From Ramlibacter sp. (GTDB lineage Bacteria; Pseudomonadota; Gammaproteobacteria; Burkholderiales; Burkholderiaceae_C), in NCBI GenBank assembly GCA_028292105.1, contig JAQGMY010000093.1, forward strand, positions 1-36,664: 36,664 bases of DNA, read 5' to 3'. A program made the translations under genes and the position numbers. Within the stretch, counting starts at the first letter, position 1. Each line of letters opens with the position of its first letter. Shown here piece after piece: positions 25,889 to 34,095 of this stretch. The notes beneath the pieces were generated by a model. It had not been told where the DNA came from. It searched no databases and saw only the letters and a list, made by a program, of their open reading frames with translations.

Positions 25889-26225
25889 TCGCCGGTGCGG
25901 GCGTTGCCTGCGCCTGCGGCACGGATCTGGCCACCTGAAAAGACCCGGCCGGCAGCGACGGTGCCGCAGGCGAAACCCAGAATGCGCGGAATCGCCTGGC
26001 CAGCGCCTCGTCGGTGAACACCACGGACAGCGTGTGCCCGATCACGATCGGCTCTCCGTTGACGCAGATCTCGATGGGTATGAGGCGCTCGTTCCACAAG
26101 TCGCCGCGGGGGGGCAGCTGCTGCCGGCACCAGGCCTGGTAATGCGGGAGATCCTTCGACTTCTCCGTCGTCGAGATCTTCGCCACGTAGGCCGAGCCGC
26201 AGCTCACAGGCGTGAACACGAGCAT
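25779..26225 (-). CDS. hypothetical protein, overlaps GT4 gene end
   Basis: A 148-residue frame starting MLVFTPVSCGSAYVAKIS. I do not recognise a family. Residues 1-85 look like a folded domain (YQAWCRQQLP, then IEICVNGEPIVIGHTLSVVF and ARRFRAFWVS). The remaining 60 residues are Pro/Ala/Arg-rich and look like low-complexity read-through opposite the GT4 gene. The ATG at 26225 is chosen over one at 26279, since the extra residues lack domain character. The real protein may be shorter in function than in length. The coding call is moderate; no function can be offered. Confidence 0.5.
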   Translation of the reverse strand: MLVFTPVSCGSAYVAKISTTEKSKDLPHYQAWCRQQLPPRGDLWNERLIPIEICVNGEPIVIGHTLSVVFTDEALARRFRAFWVSPAAPSLPAGSFQVARSVPQAQATPAPAITRGTPCGGAGQTPRPPATPSRTDGEPPPRSVAARY

Positions 26226-26256
26226 GGCTGGACTTCCGCGTAACGCCGCGAGGCCT

Positions 26257-26499
26257 TCAGTCCCGCAGGCCGGCACCACCCGGCACCGCGAGGGCTTTCC
26301 TCGCGGCGGAGGTCGGGAGGCAGCTCATGGCGGCGTCGAACATGGTGTCCGACTCCCGCTTGAGGGCGGCCGCCTGCATGGCCAGCCTGACGGCGTCGCC
26401 GCCCGCCTGGCGCTCGGCGGCCACGCACGCCTCAAGCAGGGTCAGTTCCTTGTGCTTCGCCGCCCACGCGGCGAGACGTTGGTCGAACGTGGTCTTCAT
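26257..26499 (-). CDS. small hypothetical protein
   Basis: An 80-residue, mostly helical, Ala-rich protein starting MKTTFDQRLAAWAAKHKELT. The ATG at 26499 is preceded by AGAGGAGAGG at good spacing, which decides the start over an ATG 36 bases upstream. No signal peptide, membrane helix or known motif is visible. It lies 31 bases before the next hypothetical gene on the same strand, so the two may be co-transcribed. Function unknown. Confidence 0.6.
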   Translation of the reverse strand: MKTTFDQRLAAWAAKHKELTLLEACVAAERQAGGDAVRLAMQAAALKRESDTMFDAAMSCLPTSAARKALAVPGGAGLRD

Positions 26500-26542
26500 G
26501 TGCCGCCTCTCCTCTGCTGTCCGTTGATGAGCCACTGTAGGT

Positions 26543-26752
26543 TCAAAGCCCTTCCGCGGAAAGAGCGTTGGTTAGCTCCATGGAGCCCTTTGTGAGCCCC
26601 TCTTGCAGGGCGGACCGGGTTCGCGTGAATGTCCGGCCCTCCAGCAGCCTGGCTGCGATCAGCAGAACGAGAGACCGGGCATACCAACCCGGATCGAACC
26701 CGGATGCGTATCGCCCGGTGGAAGCACAAGGCCACAAGCGCACAGCTCGCAC
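26543..26752 (-). CDS. possible small hypothetical protein
   Basis: A 69-residue frame whose C-terminal half (ARSLVLLIAARLLEGRTF, then GLTKGSMELTNALSAEGL) reads like a helical protein. The N-terminal half is less convincing. It lies upstream of, and in line with, the 80-residue hypothetical gene. No ribosome binding site stands out. It could be a real small gene, a remnant of a larger one, or chance in GC-rich DNA. The rest of 26536-26864, upstream of the acyltransferase, holds nothing else I can name. Confidence 0.28.
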   Translation of the reverse strand: MRAVRLWPCASTGRYASGFDPGWYARSLVLLIAARLLEGRTFTRTRSALQEGLTKGSMELTNALSAEGL

Positions 26753-26864
26753 GTCCCATGGCCGCCCCCTGTGCCGGCAAGGAACTTCCCACGCGCGGGA
26801 ACAGGCCCGTTCGAGCTATTGGTTCACGCCAAGAGTGGGACTACCCTGCCCAAAAGCGCATCCA

Positions 26865-27926
26865 ATGACCCACTCCGGCGCTACGGCAGCAAGCAAATGG
26901 ATCCCGGAGCTGGATGGCTGGCGGGCTATCAGTATCGCCCTGGTCCTGCTCGGGCACCTGATCCCGCTCGGGCCCAAGGCCTGGCAGCTGAACTCCACCG
27001 CAGCGGCCGCCGGGATGGGCCTCTTCTTCATCCTCTCCGGGTTCCTGATCACCACCTTCCTCCTGAACCGGCCGGAGCCTTGCGAGTTCATGATCCGCCG
27101 CGCTGCCCGGGTCGTACCGCTTGCCTGGCTCTACATGGCGCTCGCCCTCGGCCTGCATGGCGGCGCCAGCGCGGAGGCGCTGGCCCGCCACTTCCTGTTC
27201 GCCGCGAACCTGCCGCCGTTCGGCCTGGTCAGCACGACGGCGCACCTCTGGAGCCTTTGTCTCGAGATGCAGTTCTACGTCTCGGTGGCACTGCTCGTGG
27301 CACTGCTCGGAAAGCGTGGTCTCCTGCTGCTTCCACTCCTCTGTGTCGCAGTCACATCCCTGCGTGTGGCCTCGGAGGTTCCGATGTCGATCGTGACCTG
27401 GTTTCGGGCCGACGAGATCCTCGCAGGCGCGAGCGTGGCACTGCTGTACGAGTCCCGGCTGCTGCGGCGCGGGATTGGCGCCTTCTCTCCCTGGCTGCTG
27501 CTGCCGGCCGGCGTGTTCTATCTCGCCAGTGCGCATCCCGCGGCCGGTGTGCTGGCGTATCTGCGCCCCTACGCGGCGGCGACCTTGATCGTCTGTTCGC
27601 TCTGCACCAGGCCCGGCTCGGTGCTGCGCGTCCTGCGCAGCCGGCCGTTGCGGCACATCGCGCTGATTTCATACGCCTTGTACGTGTGGCACCCGTTGCT
27701 CGCCGACAGCTGGCTCGGTGCGGGCGAGGGGCTCACCAAGTACTACAAGCGTCCATTGCTGTTCGCTGCCCTTTGGGCCCTGGCATACGCGTCGACGACG
27801 CACTTCGAGGCATTCTGGATCTCCCTGGGCAAGCGACGCGGCCGGCGGCCGGCGCGCGATCTCGGGACCGCCATCGACTCCTCTGTCCGGCCGGATGCAA
27901 TGGAGCACCGGCCCCGCGTGCAATGA
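26865..27926 (+). CDS. acyltransferase-3 family membrane O-acyltransferase
   Basis: A 353-residue polytopic protein. It opens with the family motif ELDGWRAISIALVLLGHLIP, holding the conserved Arg and His. It also has GLFFILSGFLITTFLL and the signature LWSLCLEMQFYVSVALL (Ser-Leu-x-x-Glu-x-Gln-Phe-Tyr), and about ten hydrophobic helices in all. Members add acetyl or other acyl groups to polysaccharides from the membrane. The start is ATG 26865; longer in-frame starts extend into upstream DNA of no domain character. Standing next to the exopolysaccharide genes, it probably decorates that polymer; the acceptor sugar is unknown. Confidence 0.9.
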   Translation: MTHSGATAASKWIPELDGWRAISIALVLLGHLIPLGPKAWQLNSTAAAAGMGLFFILSGFLITTFLLNRPEPCEFMIRRAARVVPLAWLYMALALGLHGGASAEALARHFLFAANLPPFGLVSTTAHLWSLCLEMQFYVSVALLVALLGKRGLLLLPLLCVAVTSLRVASEVPMSIVTWFRADEILAGASVALLYESRLLRRGIGAFSPWLLLPAGVFYLASAHPAAGVLAYLRPYAAATLIVCSLCTRPGSVLRVLRSRPLRHIALISYALYVWHPLLADSWLGAGEGLTKYYKRPLLFAALWALAYASTTHFEAFWISLGKRRGRRPARDLGTAIDSSVRPDAMEHRPRVQ

Positions 27927-27959
27927 AGTTCCCGACGAGAAGGTCCTGAAGAAAATACC

Positions 27960-28187
27960 ATGCGTGTCAGACGATTGCACCTGCGTCGGGTCGCGGTCCT
28001 GGGGATATGTGGCCTCGTGGGTAGTGGCGCCGTCGGAACGTCCGGGGCAGTGCAGCGCGCCGGCGATGCACCCTCGGCCCCACTGGGGCCTCACCAACGA
28101 TATGCCGCCAACCTGGATTCACCCAAGTACGCGGCCGCCCGCCGCGTCGCCGAGAGCAGCCGCAGCCAGTGGAACACCTGCCGCTGA
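27960..28187 (+). pseudogene. remnant: signal-like start joined to 3' end of the large lipoprotein gene
   Basis: A 75-codon open frame. It starts ATGCGTGTCAGACGATTG, matching 15 of 18 bases of the 610-residue lipoprotein gene start, and encodes a signal-like N-terminus (RRVAVLGICGLVGSGAVG). It ends in the same residues as that lipoprotein (SPKYAAARRVAESSRSQWNT and two more). The simplest reading is a former tandem paralogue that lost its whole catalytic domain by internal deletion. It could be expressed as a short secreted peptide, but I see no support for that. The repeat itself is listed separately. Confidence 0.7.
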
Positions 28188-28197
28188 AGTTGCTGCG
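28082..28197 (+). repeat. 116-bp copy of the 3' end of the large lipoprotein gene
   Basis: Bases 28082-28197 align with 23759-23872, differing by about four substitutions and one two-base indel. The match spans the last 34 or so codons, the stop codon and ten bases beyond (ending TGCTGCG). It then ends abruptly in both copies. The near-identity points to a recent duplication or to recombination between paralogues. Confidence 0.88.
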
Positions 28198-28259
28198 AGC
28201 CGCAGGCACCAAAGAGCCCTTGCTGACCCATCGAGTGGCCTGCAGACTTCGCCACAGGG

Positions 28260-29087
28260 GTGAACAGACGCCCTCCCATCCCTATGGCGTGTAGAGCGGC
28301 TCCCACCCTGCCCGCGGCCGAGCAATGGCTGCAGGAGCGAAGCATTGCAAGGTATCGCTCCGTGCCGTGGGTCTTCGACGAGAACGACATCCTCAAGCAG
28401 CAGACGTTTGCCTTCCCCGTTGCCTTGATCTTCGTCAGAGGCGACCGGAAAGGGGATGGTCAAAGGGTCTGCGACCAGGTCCTCGCAAGCTTCCGCTCGT
28501 GGGCGAAGGATTCCGGTGGGGAGATCGAGATCGTCCTGGCGGGATGGACGCAGGACCGGTCAGGGGACTTGCTCTACTCCTCCGAAGACTTCATGGCGTT
28601 CAAGGAACGGCTGGAGGACCAGAGCCGCTGGAGGTACTCCGGAGACACGGACCTCCTGGTGGCGAGCCTGCAACTCACCCTCGACGGTCGCGGGCAGGGT
28701 TACTGGGCGTGGGACTTCTCGGAAGCGATCGCGCTGCGTCTGGAGCAGATGCTCTGGGAAAAAAGGATCGGAAGCGTCGACGGCTTCCTGTCGAGTCTGT
28801 TCCGTGAACCAGCGGGATCAGCAGGTCCCAGCGCGGTGAAGCGGGTGCCGACCTGGATGGTCAGTGACCGCGTTGCGATTCAAGGCACGCAGAAGGGCTT
28901 CATGGACGCGTTCACACGCATCGTGCTTGCCAGGTTCGCGGATGTGTTCATGGGCGCGACGCACGCGGTGGCGCAAGACCTGAACAACGGCGAGCAACGA
29001 ATCCACGTCCTGGACCGGGCTACGGCGGCGGTTTTGCGCCCGCGCGGGCGGTCCCGTTTGGCGAAGCTGAAGGCGCGGCACCCGTAA
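28260..29087 (+). CDS. hypothetical soluble protein
   Basis: A 275-residue protein (from a GTG at 28260; an ATG at 28284 is the alternative). I do not recognise a family. It has no signal peptide or membrane helix. It alternates hydrophobic strands and charged helices (FAFPVALIFVRGDRKGDG, IEIVLAGWTQD, TDLLVASLQLTLDGRGQ), and ends in a basic tail (RPRGRSRLAKLKARHP). The length and balanced composition support a real gene. It follows the scar of the duplicated lipoprotein gene and precedes a small hypothetical gene; nothing links it to polymer synthesis. About 170 bases after its stop hold no gene. Confidence 0.65.
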   Translation: MNRRPPIPMACRAAPTLPAAEQWLQERSIARYRSVPWVFDENDILKQQTFAFPVALIFVRGDRKGDGQRVCDQVLASFRSWAKDSGGEIEIVLAGWTQDRSGDLLYSSEDFMAFKERLEDQSRWRYSGDTDLLVASLQLTLDGRGQGYWAWDFSEAIALRLEQMLWEKRIGSVDGFLSSLFREPAGSAGPSAVKRVPTWMVSDRVAIQGTQKGFMDAFTRIVLARFADVFMGATHAVAQDLNNGEQRIHVLDRATAAVLRPRGRSRLAKLKARHP

Positions 29088-29245
29088 CACGACCCAGCAG
29101 GCACACAGGTGCCATTCCGCTGACTTGATGGACGCCGAGACTGGATGCCCGCTCTGCGAACCCCTCCAGCTTTGCCTTCTCCTTCAAGTGCCCATCCTTA
29201 CATCTTGAGCTGCAATCGCGCGCTTCCCGGGGCGCAACGCTCGTC

Positions 29246-29251
29246 TAAAAT
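29246..29251 (+). promoter_or_regulatory. -10-like TAAAAT just before a start codon
   Basis: TAAAAT ends six bases before the ATG at 29258, which would put transcription initiation at or next to the start codon and give a leaderless mRNA. There is no clear -35 box and no ribosome binding site. Confidence 0.35.
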
Positions 29252-29257
29252 TACCGC

Positions 29258-29482
29258 ATGAAGGTGGCGTATGTGAGCCAGGCAGGCAACGGTCCAACCT
29301 ACGAGATCGAGGCGGACCGCCACGGCAACTACAGTATTCGCTGCTCGGGACGGGTAGTGAAGCGCGTGACGTCGGTCACGAACTACATTGGCAAGCCGAG
29401 ATGGGGCAGCAGGGAACTTCAGCTGAACGCCATCGAAGAGGCGAAGGCTGCCATTGATGCGCACCACTCAGCGGAGCACTGA
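29258..29482 (+). CDS. small conserved-looking hypothetical protein
   Basis: A 74-residue protein starting MKVAYVSQAGNGPTYEIEAD. The body is strand-rich and then ends in a helix with IEEAKAAIDAHH. No Shine-Dalgarno is present; instead a -10-like TAAAAT lies six bases upstream, suggesting leaderless expression. Small proteins of this type are often found singly in Burkholderiales. I cannot name a function. It converges with rfbC. Confidence 0.6.
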   Translation: MKVAYVSQAGNGPTYEIEADRHGNYSIRCSGRVVKRVTSVTNYIGKPRWGSRELQLNAIEEAKAAIDAHHSAEH

Positions 29483-29504
29483 TCGAAGGTGTTCCCCTTC
29501 CAGG

Positions 29505-29537
29505 CACCGGCGGTCGGATGAGCCCAGCCGCCAGGTG
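29505..29537. terminator. imperfect hairpin between convergent genes
   Basis: CACCGGCGG (29505-29513) pairs with CCGCCAGGTG (29528-29537), with one bulged base, between the stop of the 74-residue gene and the end of rfbC. No U-tract is present. Its position suits a shared terminator. Confidence 0.3.
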
Positions 29538-29554
29538 ACGGCGATTCGGGGCCG

Positions 29555-30103
29555 CTACGGAAAGAGCTGGGCATCGTGCAGGGCGACCCCGCGCTTGTCT
29601 TTCTCGGACAGCTTCGGCAACAGACCCTCCGCTGGCCATTGAACTCCGATGGCAGGATCGTTCCACATGATGCAGCGTTCGTACTCCGGCGCGTAGTAGT
29701 CCGTCGTCTTGTACAGCACGTCAGCCGATTCACTGACGACCAGAAATCCATGTGCGAATCCCCTCGGCACCCACATTTGTCGCTGGTTGTGCTCGGTCAA
29801 TTCAGTGCCGGCCCAGTGGCCGAAACGGGGTGAGGAGCGGCGGATGTCCACCGCGACGTCGAAGATGGCTCCCCGGGCAGCCCGGACCAGCTTCCCTTGC
29901 GTCTGGTGAAGCTGGTAGTGCAGGCCTCGAAGAACCCCACGCGTGGACCTGGAGTGGTTGTCCTGCACGAATTTCTCGTGCACGCCAACCACATCTTCGA
30001 AAACCTTCTGATTGAAGCTCTCGAAGAAGAAGCCCCGGGCATCACCAAACACCTGCGGCTCCAACACGAGCACTTCGGGCAGCTGCGTCGCGACCGCCTT
30101 CAT
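29555..30103 (-). CDS. rfbC: dTDP-4-dehydrorhamnose 3,5-epimerase
   Basis: A 182-residue cupin-fold epimerase (RmlC). Family motifs visible are [38 protein letters not shown] with the catalytic His, [13 protein letters not shown], and [12 protein letters not shown]. It converts dTDP-4-keto-6-deoxyglucose to dTDP-4-keto-rhamnose. Its ATG overlaps the rfbA stop by four bases, so the two are translationally coupled. The partner genes rfbB and rfbD of the same pathway are not in this window. Confidence 0.96.
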   Translation of the reverse strand: MKAVATQLPEVLVLEPQVFGDARGFFFESFNQKVFEDVVGVHEKFVQDNHSRSTRGVLRGLHYQLHQTQGKLVRAARGAIFDVAVDIRRSSPRFGHWAGTELTEHNQRQMWVPRGFAHGFLVVSESADVLYKTTDYYAPEYERCIMWNDPAIGVQWPAEGLLPKLSEKDKRGVALHDAQLFP

Positions 30104-30990
30104 GCAACGTTCCGGCCGTCATACAGCACTTGCAGCAGGTACTTGCCATAGGCGTTCTTCCGCATGGGCTCGGCGAGGCGCTCGAGCTGGGCGTCGTCGA
30201 TCAATCCGGCGCGCCATGCGACTTCTTCCGGGCACGAGATCTTCAGCCCTTGCCGATGTTCCAGGGTGGCGATGAACTGGCTGGCTTCCATCAGACTCTC
30301 GTGCGTTCCGGTGTCGAGCCAGGCGAAGCCACGCTTCATGATCTGGACGGACAGCTCGCCTCGCTGCAGATACACGTCGTTGACGGCAGTAATCTCGAGT
30401 TCGCCACGCGCGCTCGGTTTCACCTCTTTTGCGATGTCGATCACGTCGTTGTCATAGAAGTAGAGCCCGGTCACGGCGTACTGGCTCTTGGGCTGCACGG
30501 GTTTTTCCTCGATGCTCGACGCCTTGCCGTCGGCGTCGAAAGCCACCACTCCATATCGCTGCGGGTCCTGAACGTGATACGCGAACACCGTGGCCCCGGT
30601 TTCCCGCAAATTCGCGCGTCCCAGCAGCGGCTGGAGATCATGTCCGTAGAAGACGTTGTCACCGAGGACCAACGCGCTTGGCGCATTGCCCACGAACTTC
30701 TCTCCGATGATGAATGCCTGCGCAAGTCCATCAGGACTGGGCTGCACCGCGTATTCGATGTTCAGGCCCCACTGCTTTCCGTCGGCCAGCAACTGCTGGA
30801 AACGAGGGGTGTCCTGGGGCGTACTGATCACGAGGATGTCGCGAAGACCCGCCAGCATCAACGTGCTGAGGGGGTAGTAGATCATGGGCTTGTCGTAGAG
30901 CGGAAGCAACTGCTTGCTCAGGGCGAGAGTCGCCGGGTGCAAGCGAGTGCCGGAACCGCCGGCCAGGATAATGCCCTTGCGTCGTGTCAT
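30100..30990 (-). CDS. rfbA: glucose-1-phosphate thymidylyltransferase
   Basis: A 296-residue nucleotidyltransferase (RmlA). It opens [19 protein letters not shown] with the signature GGSGTRL, followed by [19 protein letters not shown] and [12 protein letters not shown]. Length and motifs match the short RmlA class throughout. It makes dTDP-glucose, the first step toward dTDP-rhamnose and related sugars. It is transcribed ahead of rfbC and lies divergent to manC, with 259 bases between the two starts. Confidence 0.97.
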   Translation of the reverse strand: MTRRKGIILAGGSGTRLHPATLALSKQLLPLYDKPMIYYPLSTLMLAGLRDILVISTPQDTPRFQQLLADGKQWGLNIEYAVQPSPDGLAQAFIIGEKFVGNAPSALVLGDNVFYGHDLQPLLGRANLRETGATVFAYHVQDPQRYGVVAFDADGKASSIEEKPVQPKSQYAVTGLYFYDNDVIDIAKEVKPSARGELEITAVNDVYLQRGELSVQIMKRGFAWLDTGTHESLMEASQFIATLEHRQGLKISCPEEVAWRAGLIDDAQLERLAEPMRKNAYGKYLLQVLYDGRNVA

Positions 30991-31249
30991 AGGATCTCGT
31001 CAAGCATGCGGGAAATTATGTGTTCGACGAGTCGCGGGATGGCCGATTGCAGGTGTCAATAGGCCCTTGGAGCTCAGGGAGGCAGGCGTTGGTACGGGGG
31101 AGCTAACGGCCCCGCCAGGCCCTTGTCCGTGCCGTTCTTTGCGAACGCTACAAGCTACATTCGCCATGTTGTGATGAACTCGCTCCCAGCACCGAGAGGT
31201 TTGATGGATCCGGCAGGTGCCGGCCCAGGGCTCGAAATCAGGACGCAGC
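30991..31249. promoter_or_regulatory. divergent intergenic region between rfbA and manC
   Basis: These 259 bases separate two divergent sugar-nucleotide genes and should hold promoters for both. An imperfect inverted repeat GCGAA (31141) / TTCGC (31160) is the only structure I noted. I found no convincing -35/-10 pair, riboswitch or known operator. Confidence 0.4.
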
Positions 31250-32677
31250 ATGAACAGGACCATCCACCCGATCATCCTCTGCGGCGGCTCCGGCACGCGC
31301 CTGTGGCCGCTGAGCCGCAAATCGTTTCCAAAACAGTTCGTGCCCCTGGTCGGTGGCAAGAGCTTGCTGCAGCTGACGCTGGAACGCGTCGCGCAGTTTT
31401 CCTCCAGCCTGATCACCGTCGCCGCTGAGGATCACCGCTTCCTCGTCGCCGACGCGCTGCGTGCGGCGAAGGTCGGTGGCACCGTCATTCTCGAGCCGGT
31501 CGCGCGCAACACTGCGGCTGCGATGGCACTGGCTGCGTTAGGTGCGAACCAGAACGACCTGCTGCTCTTCTGCCCTGCGGATCACCACATCCGAGATGCC
31601 GGCGCTTTTGCGGACACGGTAGCCAAGGGTGTGGCGGCAGCGGACACCGGCGCGATCGTGACCTTTGGCGTGATGCCAAGCTTCCCCAGCACCGCCTACG
31701 GGTACATCGCGCGCGGGGCAACGCGCCCCGACGGCAGTCATCAAGTCGCGAAGTTCATCGAGAAGCCCGACGCCCGGTCCGCCAGGGAACTGCTCTTGCA
31801 GGCCGACGTGCTCTGGAACGCGGGCATCTTCCTTGTGCGGGCGGATGCTTTCCTGCGGGCGATGCATCAGCATGCGCCCGACATTTTGAAGTCCTGCCAG
31901 CTGGCACACGAAGGGGCAACGACCGAACCCGCTCCGGGGGCGGGGCCCGAGACGGCTTTCGTGCGGCCTGATCCTGGTGCCTTCCATGCATGTCGCTCCC
32001 AGAGCGTTGACTACGCAGTCATGGAGCAGCACGGCGACGTCTGCGTCGTGCCTTTCAGTGGCCAGTGGAGCGACGTGGGAAGCTGGAACGCCGTTGCCGA
32101 CCTCATCGCGCCAGACAGCGAAGGCAACCGCGTCCATGGCCACGGTGTCGCGCACAACTCCTTCAACACCTTCATTCATGCGCCGCATCGCCCCGTGGTG
32201 GCCCTGGGAACGAACGATCTGTTGATCATCGACACGCCAGACGCCTTGCTCGTCGCGCATCGCGACGCAGCCGAACAGGTCAAGGAAGTCGTCGCGAATC
32301 TCGAAAAGGCCAGTACGGCGCAAGCCGTTTCGCACCGCAAGGTATGGCGTCCCTGGGGCTGGTACGACAGCGTGGATGTCGGCGATCGTTTTCAGGTCAA
32401 GCGCATAGGGGTGAAGCCAGGCGCATCCCTCAGCCTCCAGAAGCATCACCATCGCGCCGAGCACTGGATCGTGGTGAAGGGCACGGCTGAGGTCACCCGG
32501 GGCGTCGAGACTTTTCTTCTGTGTGAGAACCAGTCCACCTACATCCCGATCGGCGAGGTGCATCGGCTGCACAACCCTGGGAAGATGGAGCTCGAGATGA
32601 TCGAGGTGCAGTCTGGCGCCTACCTGGGTGAGGACGACATTGTTCGCCTCGACGACACTTATGGACGCTCGAGCTGA
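31250..32677 (+). CDS. manC: bifunctional mannose-1-phosphate guanylyltransferase / mannose-6-phosphate isomerase
   Basis: A 475-residue type II enzyme. The N-terminal guanylyltransferase part has IILCGGSGTRLWPLSRKSFP and KQFVPL, and the middle has FIEKPDA and WNAGIFLV. The C-terminal cupin isomerase part has KPGASLSLQKHHHRAEHWIV with the metal-binding His residues. It makes GDP-mannose for the polymer. The start is ATG 31250, with CAGGA upstream; a longer frame from 31217 lacks support. It stands alone on the plus strand and converges with the histidine kinase gene. Confidence 0.96.
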   Translation: MNRTIHPIILCGGSGTRLWPLSRKSFPKQFVPLVGGKSLLQLTLERVAQFSSSLITVAAEDHRFLVADALRAAKVGGTVILEPVARNTAAAMALAALGANQNDLLLFCPADHHIRDAGAFADTVAKGVAAADTGAIVTFGVMPSFPSTAYGYIARGATRPDGSHQVAKFIEKPDARSARELLLQADVLWNAGIFLVRADAFLRAMHQHAPDILKSCQLAHEGATTEPAPGAGPETAFVRPDPGAFHACRSQSVDYAVMEQHGDVCVVPFSGQWSDVGSWNAVADLIAPDSEGNRVHGHGVAHNSFNTFIHAPHRPVVALGTNDLLIIDTPDALLVAHRDAAEQVKEVVANLEKASTAQAVSHRKVWRPWGWYDSVDVGDRFQVKRIGVKPGASLSLQKHHHRAEHWIVVKGTAEVTRGVETFLLCENQSTYIPIGEVHRLHNPGKMELEMIEVQSGAYLGEDDIVRLDDTYGRSS

Positions 32678-32740
32678 AGTTGCTCGGTGTCATGGACCGG
32701 GCCTTGACGGCGCCCCGCTGCTGGAGAAGCACCGGCCCCG

Positions 32741-32759
32741 CGCGCGTTGAGCACGCGCG
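32741..32759. terminator. 7-bp GC-rich hairpin between convergent genes
   Basis: CGCGCGT (32741-32747) and ACGCGCG (32753-32759) form a perfect stem around a five-base loop between the manC stop and the end of the kinase gene. No U-tract follows on either strand. It is a plausible shared, possibly Rho-assisted terminator. Confidence 0.42.
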
Positions 32760-32782
32760 ATCCCGCTGGAAGCTCAGCCCGA

Positions 32783-33919
32783 TCAGTGGCCGAGCAGCGC
32801 CGGCTGCACGAGCGGCAGCGAGATCGTGAAGACGCAGCCGATGCCGGGAACGTCGCGAACGCCGAGCGTTCCCGAGTCTGCTTCTATGCTTTGGCGGGCG
32901 ATCGACAGGCCGATACCCAACCCGGACTTGTCGTCATTCAGCTGGTTGAAGGGACTGAACATCCGCTGTGCGCTGCCTGCCGGCAGGCCACCGCAATGGT
33001 CCTCGACCTCGATCAGGACGCGGTCGCCGCTGGCCCGGGCGCTGACGGTGACCTGGGAGTTCGCATGGGTGAATTTCAGCGCGTTCTGGATCAGGTTGCC
33101 CAGCGCGGCCTGCAGGAGCTCACGGTTGGCGCGAACCATCATGCCGGGATCCACCTCCGGCACGCGCATCGTGCATCCCCGCGCAGCCGCATCGAGCTGC
33201 GCCGTCTGTTCGGCGTCGCGCACCAACGCAGTCACCGTGAAGGGCGCCTGCTGGGCCGGAGCTTCGCTTCGTACTTCGATGAGCGAGCGGGTGATCAGGG
33301 TGTTCAGGGAGGCAAGACTGCGCTTGAGCACCGCGCCGGTGGCGCCGCTCAGGGTCATGTTGCCCAATTCGAGGGCGCTCGCCGCCAGCGTCGCGGTGCC
33401 CAGCGCATTGCGCAGTTCGTGCACGAGGAATCCCACGCGCTCGCGGGCATCGGCATGCTGCTGGCGCAGGACCGCGGCGTCGCGCTCGCTGCTGAACGCC
33501 GTCACTGCATAGGCAATCGCGTTGTCCACGCACCTGTTGAGGGTGCGGAATTCCTCGGTCGTGAACGGCTGATGCCGTTCGTGCGCCAGCTCGGCGAGCG
33601 CCTGGCTCAAGTCACCATAGTCGTACACGACCTGGTCGACCGAGAAGCCGAGCTTGAGAAGGTCCTTGCCGTGCGCCGTGGCGCTCACGCCGATCTCCGA
33701 CAAGCCGGTCGTGTCTCCACCCGCTGCTCCCGAGATCTTCAGGCTTCGCGCCGGTTCACCGGCCTCTTCGGCCTCCAGGGTGCGGGTCAGCTGGTCGAGG
33801 AACAAGGGCACCCCGTTGGCGAGCTGCACGTCGGTAGCGGCGCGCTGCGGCCGATGGGAAACCTTGAGCTTGCACCTGGCAATCAAGGCGTCACGGTTGT
33901 CTCTCAGGAAAGCATGCAT
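32783..33919 (-). CDS. soluble orphan sensor histidine kinase
   Basis: A 378-residue kinase with no membrane helix. The N-terminal 150 residues are helical (VPLFLDQLTRTLEAEE, LGFSVDQVVYDYGDLSQAL) and may sense an internal signal. The HisKA helix has the phosphoacceptor His167 in FLVHELRNALG. The catalytic domain shows N box ALGNLIQNALKFT, G1 VEDHCGGLP and G2 SGLGIGLSIARQS. No response regulator lies in the window, so its partner is elsewhere. Its start overlaps the end of a small upstream frame by 16 bases, suggesting co-transcription. Confidence 0.92.
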   Translation of the reverse strand: MHAFLRDNRDALIARCKLKVSHRPQRAATDVQLANGVPLFLDQLTRTLEAEEAGEPARSLKISGAAGGDTTGLSEIGVSATAHGKDLLKLGFSVDQVVYDYGDLSQALAELAHERHQPFTTEEFRTLNRCVDNAIAYAVTAFSSERDAAVLRQQHADARERVGFLVHELRNALGTATLAASALELGNMTLSGATGAVLKRSLASLNTLITRSLIEVRSEAPAQQAPFTVTALVRDAEQTAQLDAAARGCTMRVPEVDPGMMVRANRELLQAALGNLIQNALKFTHANSQVTVSARASGDRVLIEVEDHCGGLPAGSAQRMFSPFNQLNDDKSGLGIGLSIARQSIEADSGTLGVRDVPGIGCVFTISLPLVQPALLGH

Positions 33920-34095
33920 GGCGAGTTTTCACTGGTGGAGAGCTTCAAGGCTGCGTGCAGCGCATGCCGCCAGGCACTCCATGCATCGGGGTCGTGCTTC
34001 GGATGGCCCGGAATACGCCCTTCCAGCGCCAGCCAGGTGCTGGCTTCGAGCTCGTAGGCGGCAGCCACGGTGGTTACGGGCGGATATGTAGGCAT
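33904..34095 (-). CDS. small hypothetical protein upstream of the kinase
   Basis: A 63-residue frame (starting MPTYPPVTTVAAAYELEAST) that ends 16 bases inside the kinase gene. The middle, WLALEGRIPGHPKHDP followed by DAWSAWRHALHAALKL, is well balanced and helical, as expected of a real small protein. Its ATG lies inside the loop of a perfect 6-bp inverted repeat at 34087-34104. No strong ribosome binding site is seen. Likely co-expressed with the kinase; function unknown. Confidence 0.5.
   Translation of the reverse strand: MPTYPPVTTVAAAYELEASTWLALEGRIPGHPKHDPDAWSAWRHALHAALKLSTSENSPCMLS

Noticed and set aside
27904-27918. 15-base repeat AGCACCGGCCCCGCG, also at 32728-32742
   Set aside because: It is short and GC-only-rich, lies in unrelated contexts, and shows no extended similarity, so chance is likely.
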